The position numbers and the translations under genes are program-made. 64,000 nucleotides of DNA, from assembly GCA_051201605.1 (NCBI GenBank), contig CP179201.1, positions 2,108,001 to 2,172,000 on the forward strand, in the 5' to 3' direction. This document shows, in pieces, positions 53,870-62,010 of this stretch. Below the pieces are notes generated by a model. The model was not told where the DNA came from and did not search any database. It was given only the letters and a program-made list of their open reading frames with translations. Within the stretch, counting starts at the first letter, position 1. Each line of letters starts with the position of its first letter. This stretch comes from CABZJG01 sp902512685. GTDB lineage: Bacteria; Pseudomonadota; Alphaproteobacteria; Rhodobacterales; Rhodobacteraceae.

Positions 53870-54982
53870 ATGCCACTTCGTTACGGACTAATCGGCTCTG
53901 GAATGATGGGCCAAGAACATATTCGCAATCTCAAACTGCTTGATGACATCATCGTAACGGCCATTTCGGACCCCGACGAAGGCATGCAACAGCGATCGAT
54001 TGAAACCTCGGGCGGCAGTGCGCAGACTTTTGGCGACCACAAAGACCTGCTGTCAGCGGACCTGTGTGATGCCTATATTATTGCAGCGCCAAATGATCTA
54101 CACCATGCAATCCTTTTGGATGTTTTGGCCGCTGGAAAACCAATATTGTGCGAAAAACCGCTCTGCACCACATCGCAGGACTGCCGCGACATCATCTCCA
54201 AAGCCTCGGGGGCAAGAGCCCCCATCTGGGTGGCCATGGAGTACCGGTATATGCCGCCCGTTCAGCGTCTGCTTGCAGAACTAGAAACCGGGCAGATCGG
54301 ATCGCCCAAAATGATGGCCATCCGAGAACACCGTTTTCCGTTTTTGGAAAAAATCGGCGACTGGAATCGCTTTAACGCCCGCACCGGCGGGACATTGGTG
54401 GAAAAGTGCTGTCACTTTTGGGATTTAATGCGGCTGACATTAAAAAGCGATCCGATCCGCGTTTATGCCTCGGCTAATATTGACGTCAATCATCTCGGCG
54501 AACACTATCAGGGGCAGACCCCGGATATCATCGACAACGCCTTTGTCACGGTGGATTTTGCCAACGGCACAAGAGGTATGCTTGATTTGTGTATGTTCGC
54601 CGAAGGCTCTTACTGGCAGGAAGTGATTTCTGTTACCGGGGATAAAGCACGGGTTGATGCCTGCGTACCCGGCCCTGCCCGATTTTCGCCCAATGGCGAA
54701 GAGCGGGCGTCCGAAATTATAATTTCAGACCGGGCCAGCAAACGCGTGACAACTGAAAAAATCGAGGTTGATGAGGCGATTCTGCAAGCGGGCGATCACC
54801 ATGGATCAAGCTTTTTTCAACATCAAAAATTTCGCGATTTGGTTCAAAGCGGTCACGGCGAGCCAGATGTAAGCCTTGAGGATGGCCTGTGGTCTGTTCT
54901 GGTGGGCGAAACGGCCGAGAAATCTGCACGAACTGGTCAAGCGATAGAGCTTTCACAACACGAGGCCGGCCATGACGGTTGA
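53870..54982 (+). CDS. Gfo/Idh/MocA family NAD-dependent protein
   Basis: 370 residues: N-terminal Rossmann domain (YGLIGSGMMGQEHIRNL), APNDLHH, the catalytic Lys in CEKPLCT, and the C-terminal alpha/beta domain with GGTLVEKCCHFWDLMRL. The family includes dehydrogenases and also NAD-dependent glycosidases (GH109, and as I recall GH188 sulfoquinovosidases). The latter fits this locus, which has no other glycosidase. It is one base after the isomerase and overlaps the epimerase gene by 11 bases. Confidence 0.85.
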   Translation: MPLRYGLIGSGMMGQEHIRNLKLLDDIIVTAISDPDEGMQQRSIETSGGSAQTFGDHKDLLSADLCDAYIIAAPNDLHHAILLDVLAAGKPILCEKPLCTTSQDCRDIISKASGARAPIWVAMEYRYMPPVQRLLAELETGQIGSPKMMAIREHRFPFLEKIGDWNRFNARTGGTLVEKCCHFWDLMRLTLKSDPIRVYASANIDVNHLGEHYQGQTPDIIDNAFVTVDFANGTRGMLDLCMFAEGSYWQEVISVTGDKARVDACVPGPARFSPNGEERASEIIISDRASKRVTTEKIEVDEAILQAGDHHGSSFFQHQKFRDLVQSGHGEPDVSLEDGLWSVLVGETAEKSARTGQAIELSQHEAGHDG

Positions 54983-55982
54983 AATTTTCGGTAAAATGCC
55001 GGATGGAACAGAGGTGCATCGCATCACTTTGAAAGGTGGTGGATTATCCGCCAAGGTTTTAACCTACGGGGGCGTTATTCAAGACCTAAGGCTTTACGGG
55101 CACCTACCGGCTTTGGTACTTGGATTTGAGCATTTCGACCACTATCTGGCCCATTCCCCCTATTTTGGCGCCAACGCCGGGCGCTGCGCCAATAGAATAC
55201 GCGATGGGCATCTGGCACTGTCTGGAAAAACATATCAGTTGGATCAAAACTTCCTTGAGCGTCATCACCTGCACGGCGGCAAAGCCGGCATAGGCAAAAG
55301 CGTATGGCAAATAGAAAACTCTACCGACGAAAGCCTCACGCTTTCAATTCATTTGCCAGATGGGGATATGGGCTATCCGGGGAATATGGACATAAAGCTC
55401 ACCTACACGCTGCTGGCACAAGGGATTTTGGACATTCGGTTTTTGGCCAGCAGTGATCAGCAAACCCTCTGTAATCTTGCCCATCACAGTTATTTTAATC
55501 TAAACGGCGAAGGTGATATAAACGGGCATTTGCTGCAGGTTGATGCCACACATTTCACCCCAGTAGATGATGAATTGATCCCGACAGGTGAACTGCGCGA
55601 AGTAGACCAGACCGCATTTGATTTTCGCACGCCCAAAGCCGTAGGAGTTGCCGCGGCTGGACAAATCCTTGATCATAATTTTTGCGTCGGGCAGCATCGC
55701 GGCAGCTTACGCAAAGTCGCCCGCTTGCACAGCCCCAAAAGTGGCGTAAGTATGGACATCAAAACTACAGAGCCGGGCTTGCAAGTTTATGACGGCGCAA
55801 AAATAAACATACCCGTTCCAGGTCTTGATAGTCAGCAAATGCAAGAAAACGCCGGGATTGCACTTGAGCCACAAATCTGGCCCGACGCCAATCACCATAC
55901 GCATTTTCCGCAGGCGGTTCTGACACCCGGCGACACTTATCAACAACATACCCAATATATATTCAGCAGGGATCAAACATGA
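54972..55982 (+). CDS. galM: aldose 1-epimerase (GalM family)
   Basis: 336 residues of the galactose mutarotase fold. The segments ERHHLHGGKAGIGKSVW, NLAHHSYFNLNGEG and the late GIALEPQIWPDANHH (catalytic Glu) are present. It interconverts sugar anomers before isomerisation; YihR plays the same part in the sulfoquinovose locus. The ATG lies inside the end of the Gfo/Idh gene (11-base overlap), and it is the last gene of the run. Confidence 0.93.
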   Translation: MTVEIFGKMPDGTEVHRITLKGGGLSAKVLTYGGVIQDLRLYGHLPALVLGFEHFDHYLAHSPYFGANAGRCANRIRDGHLALSGKTYQLDQNFLERHHLHGGKAGIGKSVWQIENSTDESLTLSIHLPDGDMGYPGNMDIKLTYTLLAQGILDIRFLASSDQQTLCNLAHHSYFNLNGEGDINGHLLQVDATHFTPVDDELIPTGELREVDQTAFDFRTPKAVGVAAAGQILDHNFCVGQHRGSLRKVARLHSPKSGVSMDIKTTEPGLQVYDGAKINIPVPGLDSQQMQENAGIALEPQIWPDANHHTHFPQAVLTPGDTYQQHTQYIFSRDQT

Positions 55983-56315
55983 CAGATTTTCACACATGAT
56001 GTGCCAAGACAATCTATTCAATGGGGTTTGTTTCGGCGCTGAAGAACAGGCTAAAAACTCCGAAAATTCGGACGAATATAGCTTTAACGCCCACGCCCGT
56101 ACAAGTGATTTGAAAGGTATTTTCCGCATGAGGAAACGTATTTTCGCATGATTAAGAGACTTGAATATGAGTTGATCCGAGCTAAATCAACTTTAATAAG
56201 TGCGGCCCAAGCGCCCTTTGTCGGAATTAAAAAATGGCTCTGTTAAATGAGCGGGACAGCCCGAATATCGTTGACTATCTGGGTTTAAAATATAACTACA
56301 TTGAGGGGCCGACAT
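55983..56315. other. gene-free stretch with small repeats, promoter of the D-2-hydroxyacid dehydrogenase
   Basis: It has no convincing gene. A 14-base palindrome TCCGAAAATTCGGA lies at 56059-56072. Two imperfect direct repeats of GTATTTTCGCATGA (56117-56131, with one extra C, and 56138-56151) stand 21 bases apart, two helical turns, which suggests an operator. GAGGGG at 56303 is the ribosome site of the next gene. Confidence 0.5.
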
Positions 56316-57233
56316 ATGATTTTAATAACTGAATTTATGGACACTAAAGCGATTGATAGGTTGTCTGCAGCCCATCCCACAACCTACGCGCCGGAACTTG
56401 CAGATAGCCAAGATCAGATCCCTGCCCTGATGAGCGGTGTGCAGGCGCTCATTGTACGCAATAGAACACAAGTGACCAAAGACCTTCTGACATTTGCGCC
56501 TGATTTAAAGTGCGTTGGACGGCTTGGGGTTGGTTTAGACAATATTGATTTAGACGCCTGCGAAGCACTAGGGGTTAAAGTTATCCCAGCCAGTGGCGCC
56601 AACAATTTAAGTGTTGCAGAATATGTAGTTTCCAATGCGTTGGCTTTATTGCGAAATGCTTATCAGGTTAATACTGAAATGCTGGCAGGAACATGGCCAC
56701 GGCTGGCCTGTGCAGGGCGTGAAGTTTCCGGAAAAACAATGGGGCTTATTGGATATGGCGCCATTGCCCGCGAAACCGCACAGCGCGCGGCCGCACTTGG
56801 AATGAACATATCTGCGTATGATCCATTTTTACAAAATGATGATCCTGTCTGGACAACGGCACACCGCAAAACTCTGACCGAGGTTTTGCAAACATCTGAT
56901 GTGATCAGCTTGCATGTTCCCCTGACCGATGACACCCGCCATCTGATCAACAAAAAAAGTTTATCCCAGATGAAATCAGGCGCGGTTTTGATCAATGCCG
57001 CCCGCGGGGGTGTTGTGGACGAAGCCGCGCTTGCCTCCAGTTTAGAAAATGGCCAGATCGCTGGTGCAGCACTTGATGTTTTTGAAACCGAACCATTGAG
57101 TAAGGACAGTGCCGCGAAATTCCAAGGTCTGAACAACTTGATCCTCACTCCACATATTGCAGGGGTGACAGAGGAATCAAATATACGCGTCAGTTCTATG
57201 ATTGCCGATTGTGTGCTTGATACTTTGCGCTGA
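56316..57233 (+). CDS. D-isomer-specific 2-hydroxyacid dehydrogenase
   Basis: 305 residues from the ATG at 56316 (GAGGGG ahead; the frame is open to 56301). NAD site GLIGYGAIARETAQRAA, catalytic Arg in NAARGGVVDEAAL, Glu region FETEPLSKD and catalytic His in LTPHIAGVTEES. The N-terminus MILITEFMD resembles, from memory, the sulfolactate dehydrogenase SlcC; phosphoglycerate dehydrogenase-like reactions are the alternative. Placement after the sugar cluster makes an oxidation of a 2-hydroxy acid from that pathway plausible. Confidence 0.88.
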   Translation: MILITEFMDTKAIDRLSAAHPTTYAPELADSQDQIPALMSGVQALIVRNRTQVTKDLLTFAPDLKCVGRLGVGLDNIDLDACEALGVKVIPASGANNLSVAEYVVSNALALLRNAYQVNTEMLAGTWPRLACAGREVSGKTMGLIGYGAIARETAQRAAALGMNISAYDPFLQNDDPVWTTAHRKTLTEVLQTSDVISLHVPLTDDTRHLINKKSLSQMKSGAVLINAARGGVVDEAALASSLENGQIAGAALDVFETEPLSKDSAAKFQGLNNLILTPHIAGVTEESNIRVSSMIADCVLDTLR

Positions 57234-57410
57234 GGGATCATCATGGCTTTGACGGCTTTAACATCGCCAAGGTCTCTTTGCAGTGTGGCAGGCCCGAATT
57301 AGAATTGACAAAACCTCAGTGCAATTGACTATATTTAACAGAAGGCACCGGTCAGAGTTTTGGCTTTGAACTAAAGTTAACCGGTGGCGCACTGGCACAA
57401 GGTGAACACA

Positions 57411-58628
57411 ATGAAGCAAACATGGCGCTGGTTTGGACCGCAAGACACTGTCTCAGTCGATCACATGCTTCAGGCAGGCGTTCAGGGGGTTGTAAGTGCG
57501 CTGCACCATATTTCCCCCGGTCAGGTCTGGAGCCTAAAGGAAATCCGCCAACGCCAACAAGACATCGCGTTAATGCAAAACGGCCAACCTTCATCTTTAA
57601 GATGGGATGTTGTCGAAAGCCTGCCGGTTTCGGAAGATATTAAAAAACAAAAGGGCGAATGGCGCCAGCATATTCAAAACTATTGTCAAAGCCTTGAAAA
57701 CCTGGCCTCTAGTGGCGCTAAGGTTATCTGCTATAATTTTATGCCCGTGCTGGACTGGACACGCACGCATCTGCGATGGCCGCTGGCCAGTGGTGCAACC
57801 TGCATGCGCTTTGATTTAATAGATTTTATTGTGTTTGATGTGCATATTCTAAAGCGCCGTAGCGCTGTGGATTCGTACAACGAAAACCAAAAAGAAAAAG
57901 CTGCGCGGCGCTTTAATCAGCTGAGCTCAGAGCAAATAACGCAGCTAAGCAAAAATATTATAAGTGGGCTTCCCGGCGCTGCGGGTGGATTTTCTTTAGA
58001 GGATGTTCGTGGCCATTTGCAAGATTATGAAACTGTAAGCGAACATCGCTTAAGGTCCAATCTTGTTGATTTTCTGGAACAGGTCATTCCAACCGCCGAG
58101 CGCCTTGGGATACGCATGTGCTGCCACCCAGATGATCCCCCTGTGCCCCTGCTTGGTTTGCCGCGAATTGTATCAACTGAAACGGATTACCAACGCTTAA
58201 TTGATGCCGTTGATCTAACCGCAAACGGAATTACCCTTTGCACCGGCTCTTTAGGGGCGCGGCCCGATAATGACCTGCCCGGGATGATGCAGCGGCTTGG
58301 AAATAGAGTGCATTTTTTACACTTGCGTAATGTCAAACGCGAAAGCAATGAGATCGGGGGGTCTTTCTACGAAGCCGAGCATTTGGCCGGTGACACAGAT
58401 ATGATTGCGGTTCTAGAGGCCGGTTTACGAGAAGAGCAAAATCGAAAGGCAATTGGCCGAAAAGACAGCTCTATTCCATTTCGGCCGGATCATGGTCAAG
58501 ATATCTTGGACGATTTAACCCATCAGACACAGCCGGGATACCCTGCGATTGGGCGCCTTAAGGGGCTCGCTGAATTGCGCGGCGCAATTGCCGCACTGGA
58601 GCCAAAAATTAAAGCCGGAGTGATTTGA
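57411..58628 (+). CDS. uxuA: mannonate dehydratase
   Basis: 405 residues from the ATG at 57411 with AAGGTGAACACA ahead (frame open to a GTG at 57384). D-mannonate is dehydrated to 2-keto-3-deoxygluconate in glucuronate catabolism. Family marks are WRWFGPQDTVSVDHMLQAG at the N-terminus, the metal site in IRMCCHPDDPPVPLLGLPR and VHFLHLRNVKRE, then FRPDHGQDIL. No uronate isomerase or UxuB gene is in the window. It is separated by 177 bp from the dehydrogenase and is convergent with the pentapeptide-repeat gene. Confidence 0.93.
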   Translation: MKQTWRWFGPQDTVSVDHMLQAGVQGVVSALHHISPGQVWSLKEIRQRQQDIALMQNGQPSSLRWDVVESLPVSEDIKKQKGEWRQHIQNYCQSLENLASSGAKVICYNFMPVLDWTRTHLRWPLASGATCMRFDLIDFIVFDVHILKRRSAVDSYNENQKEKAARRFNQLSSEQITQLSKNIISGLPGAAGGFSLEDVRGHLQDYETVSEHRLRSNLVDFLEQVIPTAERLGIRMCCHPDDPPVPLLGLPRIVSTETDYQRLIDAVDLTANGITLCTGSLGARPDNDLPGMMQRLGNRVHFLHLRNVKRESNEIGGSFYEAEHLAGDTDMIAVLEAGLREEQNRKAIGRKDSSIPFRPDHGQDILDDLTHQTQPGYPAIGRLKGLAELRGAIAALEPKIKAGVI

Positions 58629-58656
58629 GCCCCTGCGTCGTGTCGCAAGTAAAGGT

Positions 58657-59148
58657 TTAACAGTCTCTGTTATTTTCGGTGGCGTCAAACATAACTGTCG
58701 CGCAAAAAACAGCGCCGGCAGCATGTTGTAAATTAAGCCTAGAATGCACCAGATAGGCCTGTGTGAAATTGGTATTGAAAAAATAGGCATTTTCAAAATC
58801 AGCCAACTCAAGCTCGGTTGCCGCAAAGATTGTATCTTGCAATCGGGCGCCAGTAAAAACTGCTGAATTTGCAATGGCCCCTGTAAAAACGGCTTCATTT
58901 AGCGTGGCGTTGGAAAAATCGGCACCCATCAGGTAGGCGTTGCGGAACGAAGAGCCGGAAAGATCACTGTTTGAAAAATTGGCAAAGGCCAGATTTTTAT
59001 TATCATAATTACAGCTTAAACAGTCTTCGGCCTCGGCCGCAAATCCCAACAATAAGACCGAAGCGACGCAAATGTGCCGCAAACATAACAAAGTAGTAAT
59101 GCGCTTGGGAAAGCGCCTTGGCTGCTCTGTTGCACCTATTTCTCTCAT
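58657..59148 (-). CDS. pentapeptide-repeat protein, probably periplasmic
   Basis: 163 residues from the ATG at 59148; a GTG four codons upstream is possible. After a hydrophobic N-terminal segment (LRHICVASVLLLGFAAEAE, signal peptide) come tandem pentapeptides of A(D/N)LXX type, such as ANFSNSDLSGSSFRNAYLMGADFSNATL. These stack as a right-handed quadrilateral helix. Two Cys (EDCLSC) follow the cleavage area, with a further Cys near the C-terminus. Function unknown; it is convergent with uxuA (28 bp). Confidence 0.8.
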   Translation of the reverse strand: MREIGATEQPRRFPKRITTLLCLRHICVASVLLLGFAAEAEDCLSCNYDNKNLAFANFSNSDLSGSSFRNAYLMGADFSNATLNEAVFTGAIANSAVFTGARLQDTIFAATELELADFENAYFFNTNFTQAYLVHSRLNLQHAAGAVFCATVMFDATENNRDC

Positions 59149-59183
59149 TGAATTTCTCACATCTAGAAGTGCGCTTTCGTTTT

Positions 59184-59202
59184 AATTTGATATTATCAAA
59201 TT
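59184..59202. promoter_or_regulatory. 19-base palindrome upstream of the ABC transporter operon
   Basis: AATTTGATA-T-TATCAAATT is a perfect palindrome 143 bases before the binding-protein start and 36 bases upstream of the divergent pentapeptide-repeat start. It is likely an operator. The core TTGAT-ATT-ATCAA has a 3-base spacer, so it is not a FNR box (4-base spacer). Confidence 0.5.
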
Positions 59203-59345
59203 ATATCAACTATTAACGATATAGCATTCTATAAAATGAATGCACTCATTCTTTTTTGACCTATTTCCAAATTTTCCCTTGATATTAGAGCGCTCACAAC
59301 CTCTATTGGAATACACAAAATCAAATTTCCAATCAGGGGGAAAAC

Positions 59346-60953
59346 ATGACTGATAAATTTGTAAAACAGCAACAATCCTTGCTCATGCGGGGTCTTATCG
59401 AACGGCGGCAGTTTATGACATCTGCACTCGCAGCCGGTGTTGCTGTTCCAGCAGCCTTGGGTCTGGCGACACAAGCTTTTGCCGCAACGCCGAAAAAAGG
59501 TGGGATGATGCGGTTCGGCATGGGCCACGGCTCAACAACAGACACACTGGATCCAGCCACCTATGAGAATGGTTGGAGTAGCATTGTCGGATATACTTTC
59601 TCAAACCACCTTACTGAAGTGGGTCCAAACGGACAACTTCGCCCTGAACTTGCTGAAAGCTATGAAGCCTCGGCCGATGCGGCCACTTGGCGGTTTAAGA
59701 TCCGCTCAGGCGTAGAGTTCCACAATGGCAAGACCCTTACACCGCAAGATGTCGTAGACAGCTTCAACCATCACCGCGGTGAAGATTCAACATCCGCAGC
59801 CAAAGGTTTGCTGACCGCGGTCAATGAAATCTCAATTGACGGCGACACCGTTGTGTTTGCTCTGGCTGACGGCAATGCCGACTTCCCGTTCATTGTATCA
59901 GATTACCACTTCTCAATCCGCCCATCCAATGGCGATGGCACAATGGATTGGGGTTCAGGGATCGGAACTGGTGCATTTGTAATTGATAGCTTTGAGCCTG
60001 GCGTTGCGGCAAAATTCACTAAGTTTCCGAATTACTGGAAAGAAGGCGCAGGCCACGCAGACTCAATCGAAATTCTTTCGTTGATTGATGTGACAGCGCG
60101 GCAGAATGCTGCGATGAACGGCGACGTAGATATCATCGACAGGGTTGACCCCAAAACAGTTAACCTGATGGAGCGTGTGCCTAATCTTAATGTTCAAGAA
60201 AACACCGGCACATTGCACTATACCTTCCCAATGCGGTTAGATGTTGCGCCGTTTGATAACTATGACCTGCGTATGGCACTTAAATATGCTGTAAAACGCC
60301 AAGAGTTAGTTGACAAAATCCTTCTCGGACATGGTGCCTTGGGCAATGACCACCCAATCTCAACAGCAAACCCCTATCATAATGGTGACCTACCACAACG
60401 GGAGTTTGACGCAGACAAAGCGGCCTTCCACTACAAGAAATCTGGCCACTCGGGCGCGATTCAGCTGTCTGCAGCTGATGCAGCATTCGCAGGCGCAGTT
60501 GATGCGGCCCAGTTGATTGCGAACTCAGCAGCTGAAGCGGGTATCAACGTTGAAGTGGTACGTGAGCCATCTGATGGGTACTGGTCAAACGTGTGGAACA
60601 AAAAAGGCTGGTGCGCTTGCTATTGGGGCGGCCGTCCGACCGAAGACTGGATGTTCTCAGCAGCTTATACCAACGATACCGAATGGAATGATACGGCCTG
60701 GAAGGGCACTGATTCATCTGCTCGGTTCAACGAATTGGTTCAAGCGGCACGTAAAGAGCTCGACACATCAAAACGTCGCGAGCAATATTACGAAGCCCAG
60801 GTGCTGGTTAACGATGATGGCGGCGCATTGGTTCCAATGTTTGCCAACTATATCTCAGCCGTGAACAAAAGAATTGGCCAACCAGAAGAAATGGCAGCCA
60901 ACTGGGATCTTGATGGTGCAAAGGCCGCCGAGCGTTGGTGGGTCGAAGGCTAA
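59346..60953 (+). CDS. ABC transporter substrate-binding protein (family 5, DppA/OppA-like)
   Basis: 535 residues with a Tat-type signal (ERRQFMTSALAAGVAVPAAL, twin Arg). The SBP_bac_5 pattern is seen in DTLDPATYENGW, LRPELAESYEASADAATWRFKIR, GTGAFVIDSFEPGV and the C-terminal DDGGALVPMFANY. Such proteins bind peptides, or sugars and oligosaccharides in many alphaproteobacteria. GGGGGAAAAC is upstream. A hairpin after the stop separates it from the permeases. The gene for mannonate dehydratase nearby hints at an acidic-sugar ligand, but this is inference only. Confidence 0.93.
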   Translation: MTDKFVKQQQSLLMRGLIERRQFMTSALAAGVAVPAALGLATQAFAATPKKGGMMRFGMGHGSTTDTLDPATYENGWSSIVGYTFSNHLTEVGPNGQLRPELAESYEASADAATWRFKIRSGVEFHNGKTLTPQDVVDSFNHHRGEDSTSAAKGLLTAVNEISIDGDTVVFALADGNADFPFIVSDYHFSIRPSNGDGTMDWGSGIGTGAFVIDSFEPGVAAKFTKFPNYWKEGAGHADSIEILSLIDVTARQNAAMNGDVDIIDRVDPKTVNLMERVPNLNVQENTGTLHYTFPMRLDVAPFDNYDLRMALKYAVKRQELVDKILLGHGALGNDHPISTANPYHNGDLPQREFDADKAAFHYKKSGHSGAIQLSAADAAFAGAVDAAQLIANSAAEAGINVEVVREPSDGYWSNVWNKKGWCACYWGGRPTEDWMFSAAYTNDTEWNDTAWKGTDSSARFNELVQAARKELDTSKRREQYYEAQVLVNDDGGALVPMFANYISAVNKRIGQPEEMAANWDLDGAKAAERWWVEG

Positions 60954-60967
60954 CTTCTTAATAACAT

Positions 60968-60999
60968 TTGTACAGGCCGACCCCTGTTGGCCTGTACAA
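60968..60999 (+). terminator. hairpin between binding-protein and permease genes
   Basis: A perfect 11-bp stem TTGTACAGGCC (60968-60978) and GGCCTGTACAA (60989-60999) with a 10-base loop. With no T run behind it, it likely stabilises the binding-protein mRNA and lowers, but does not stop, transcription of the permease genes. Confidence 0.6.
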
Positions 61000-61029
61000 T
61001 AACTTAATCTAACAGAGCGGTGACTTCCC

Positions 61030-62010
61030 TTGCATCCTGTATTTAGAACGGTTCTTGAGCGTTTAGGCTTGGGGCTTTCAACACTATTTATCGTCTCAAT
61101 CATTATTTTTTCGGCGATAGAAATGTTACCCGGAGACTTTGGCGAAGCGGTACTAGGACAAGCTGCAACCAAAGAAACGGTGGCTGCATTTCGCCGTGAA
61201 CTTGGGCTGGATGCGCCGGCATATATGCGATATGCACAGTGGATAGGTAATGTCGTGCAAGGTGACCTCGGCACCTCATTTTCTGGCCGCAATGCGTCTG
61301 GGATAGACCGCTCCCGCCCCGTCGTAGACCTTATTGCTCCACGATTGTGGAACACTCTGTTTTTGGCTTCTATGACAGCGATTATCGCGGTTCCTATCGC
61401 CCTTGCGCTGGGAATAACCAGCGCGCTTTACCGCAATTCGATTTATGATCGCTCTGTCAACACGGCGACGCTAACAACGATTTCCTTCCCTGAATTCTTT
61501 GTCGCTTATATCCTTATCCTTTTGCTCGCTTCGCTCTGGCCGGTGTTTCCGTCTCTGGCAAACGTTGATGCGGCGACACCGCTTGCAGAGCGAATGTTTA
61601 AAGCCGCCCTACCGGCTATGACACTTACCCTTGTGATTGTTGCGCATATGATGCGAATGACCAGAGCGGCCATTATCAATTTGCTGGCCAGCCCATATAT
61701 CCAAATGGCGCGCCTATCTGGCGCATCCCAAACAGAAGTCATTATCAAGCACGCGCTGCCTAATGCCTGGGCACCGATTGCCACTGTGATTGCCTTTAAC
61801 CTGGCTTATCTGGTGGTTGGCGTAGTGGTTGTGGAAGTGGTTTTTGTCTATCCTGGCGTGGGTCAATTGATGGTAGATGCTGTGACAAGCCGGGATATTC
61901 CCGTTGTTCAGGGCTGCGCTCTAATTTTTGCCATGACATATATCTTGCTTAATCTGACAGCCGATATCATTGGCATTATAACCAACCCGAGGCTTCTGCA
62001 CCCAAAATGA
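61030..62010 (+). CDS. ABC transporter permease (DppB family)
   Basis: 326 residues from a TTG at 61030 (no strong ribosome site, though the protein start is typical: HPVFRTVLERLGLGLSTL). Six membrane helices and the EAA loop (RLSGASQTEVIIKHALPNAWAPI) are visible. The first helix is followed by a periplasmic domain with LPGDFGEAVLGQAATKETV. Its last bases overlap the second permease by 4 bases. It forms the membrane pore with DppC-like protein. Confidence 0.92.
   Translation: MHPVFRTVLERLGLGLSTLFIVSIIIFSAIEMLPGDFGEAVLGQAATKETVAAFRRELGLDAPAYMRYAQWIGNVVQGDLGTSFSGRNASGIDRSRPVVDLIAPRLWNTLFLASMTAIIAVPIALALGITSALYRNSIYDRSVNTATLTTISFPEFFVAYILILLLASLWPVFPSLANVDAATPLAERMFKAALPAMTLTLVIVAHMMRMTRAAIINLLASPYIQMARLSGASQTEVIIKHALPNAWAPIATVIAFNLAYLVVGVVVVEVVFVYPGVGQLMVDAVTSRDIPVVQGCALIFAMTYILLNLTADIIGIITNPRLLHPK

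Noticed and set aside
59184..59202. FNR/FnrL binding site
   Set aside because: The core TTGAT-ATT-ATCAA has a 3-base spacer; FNR sites need four.
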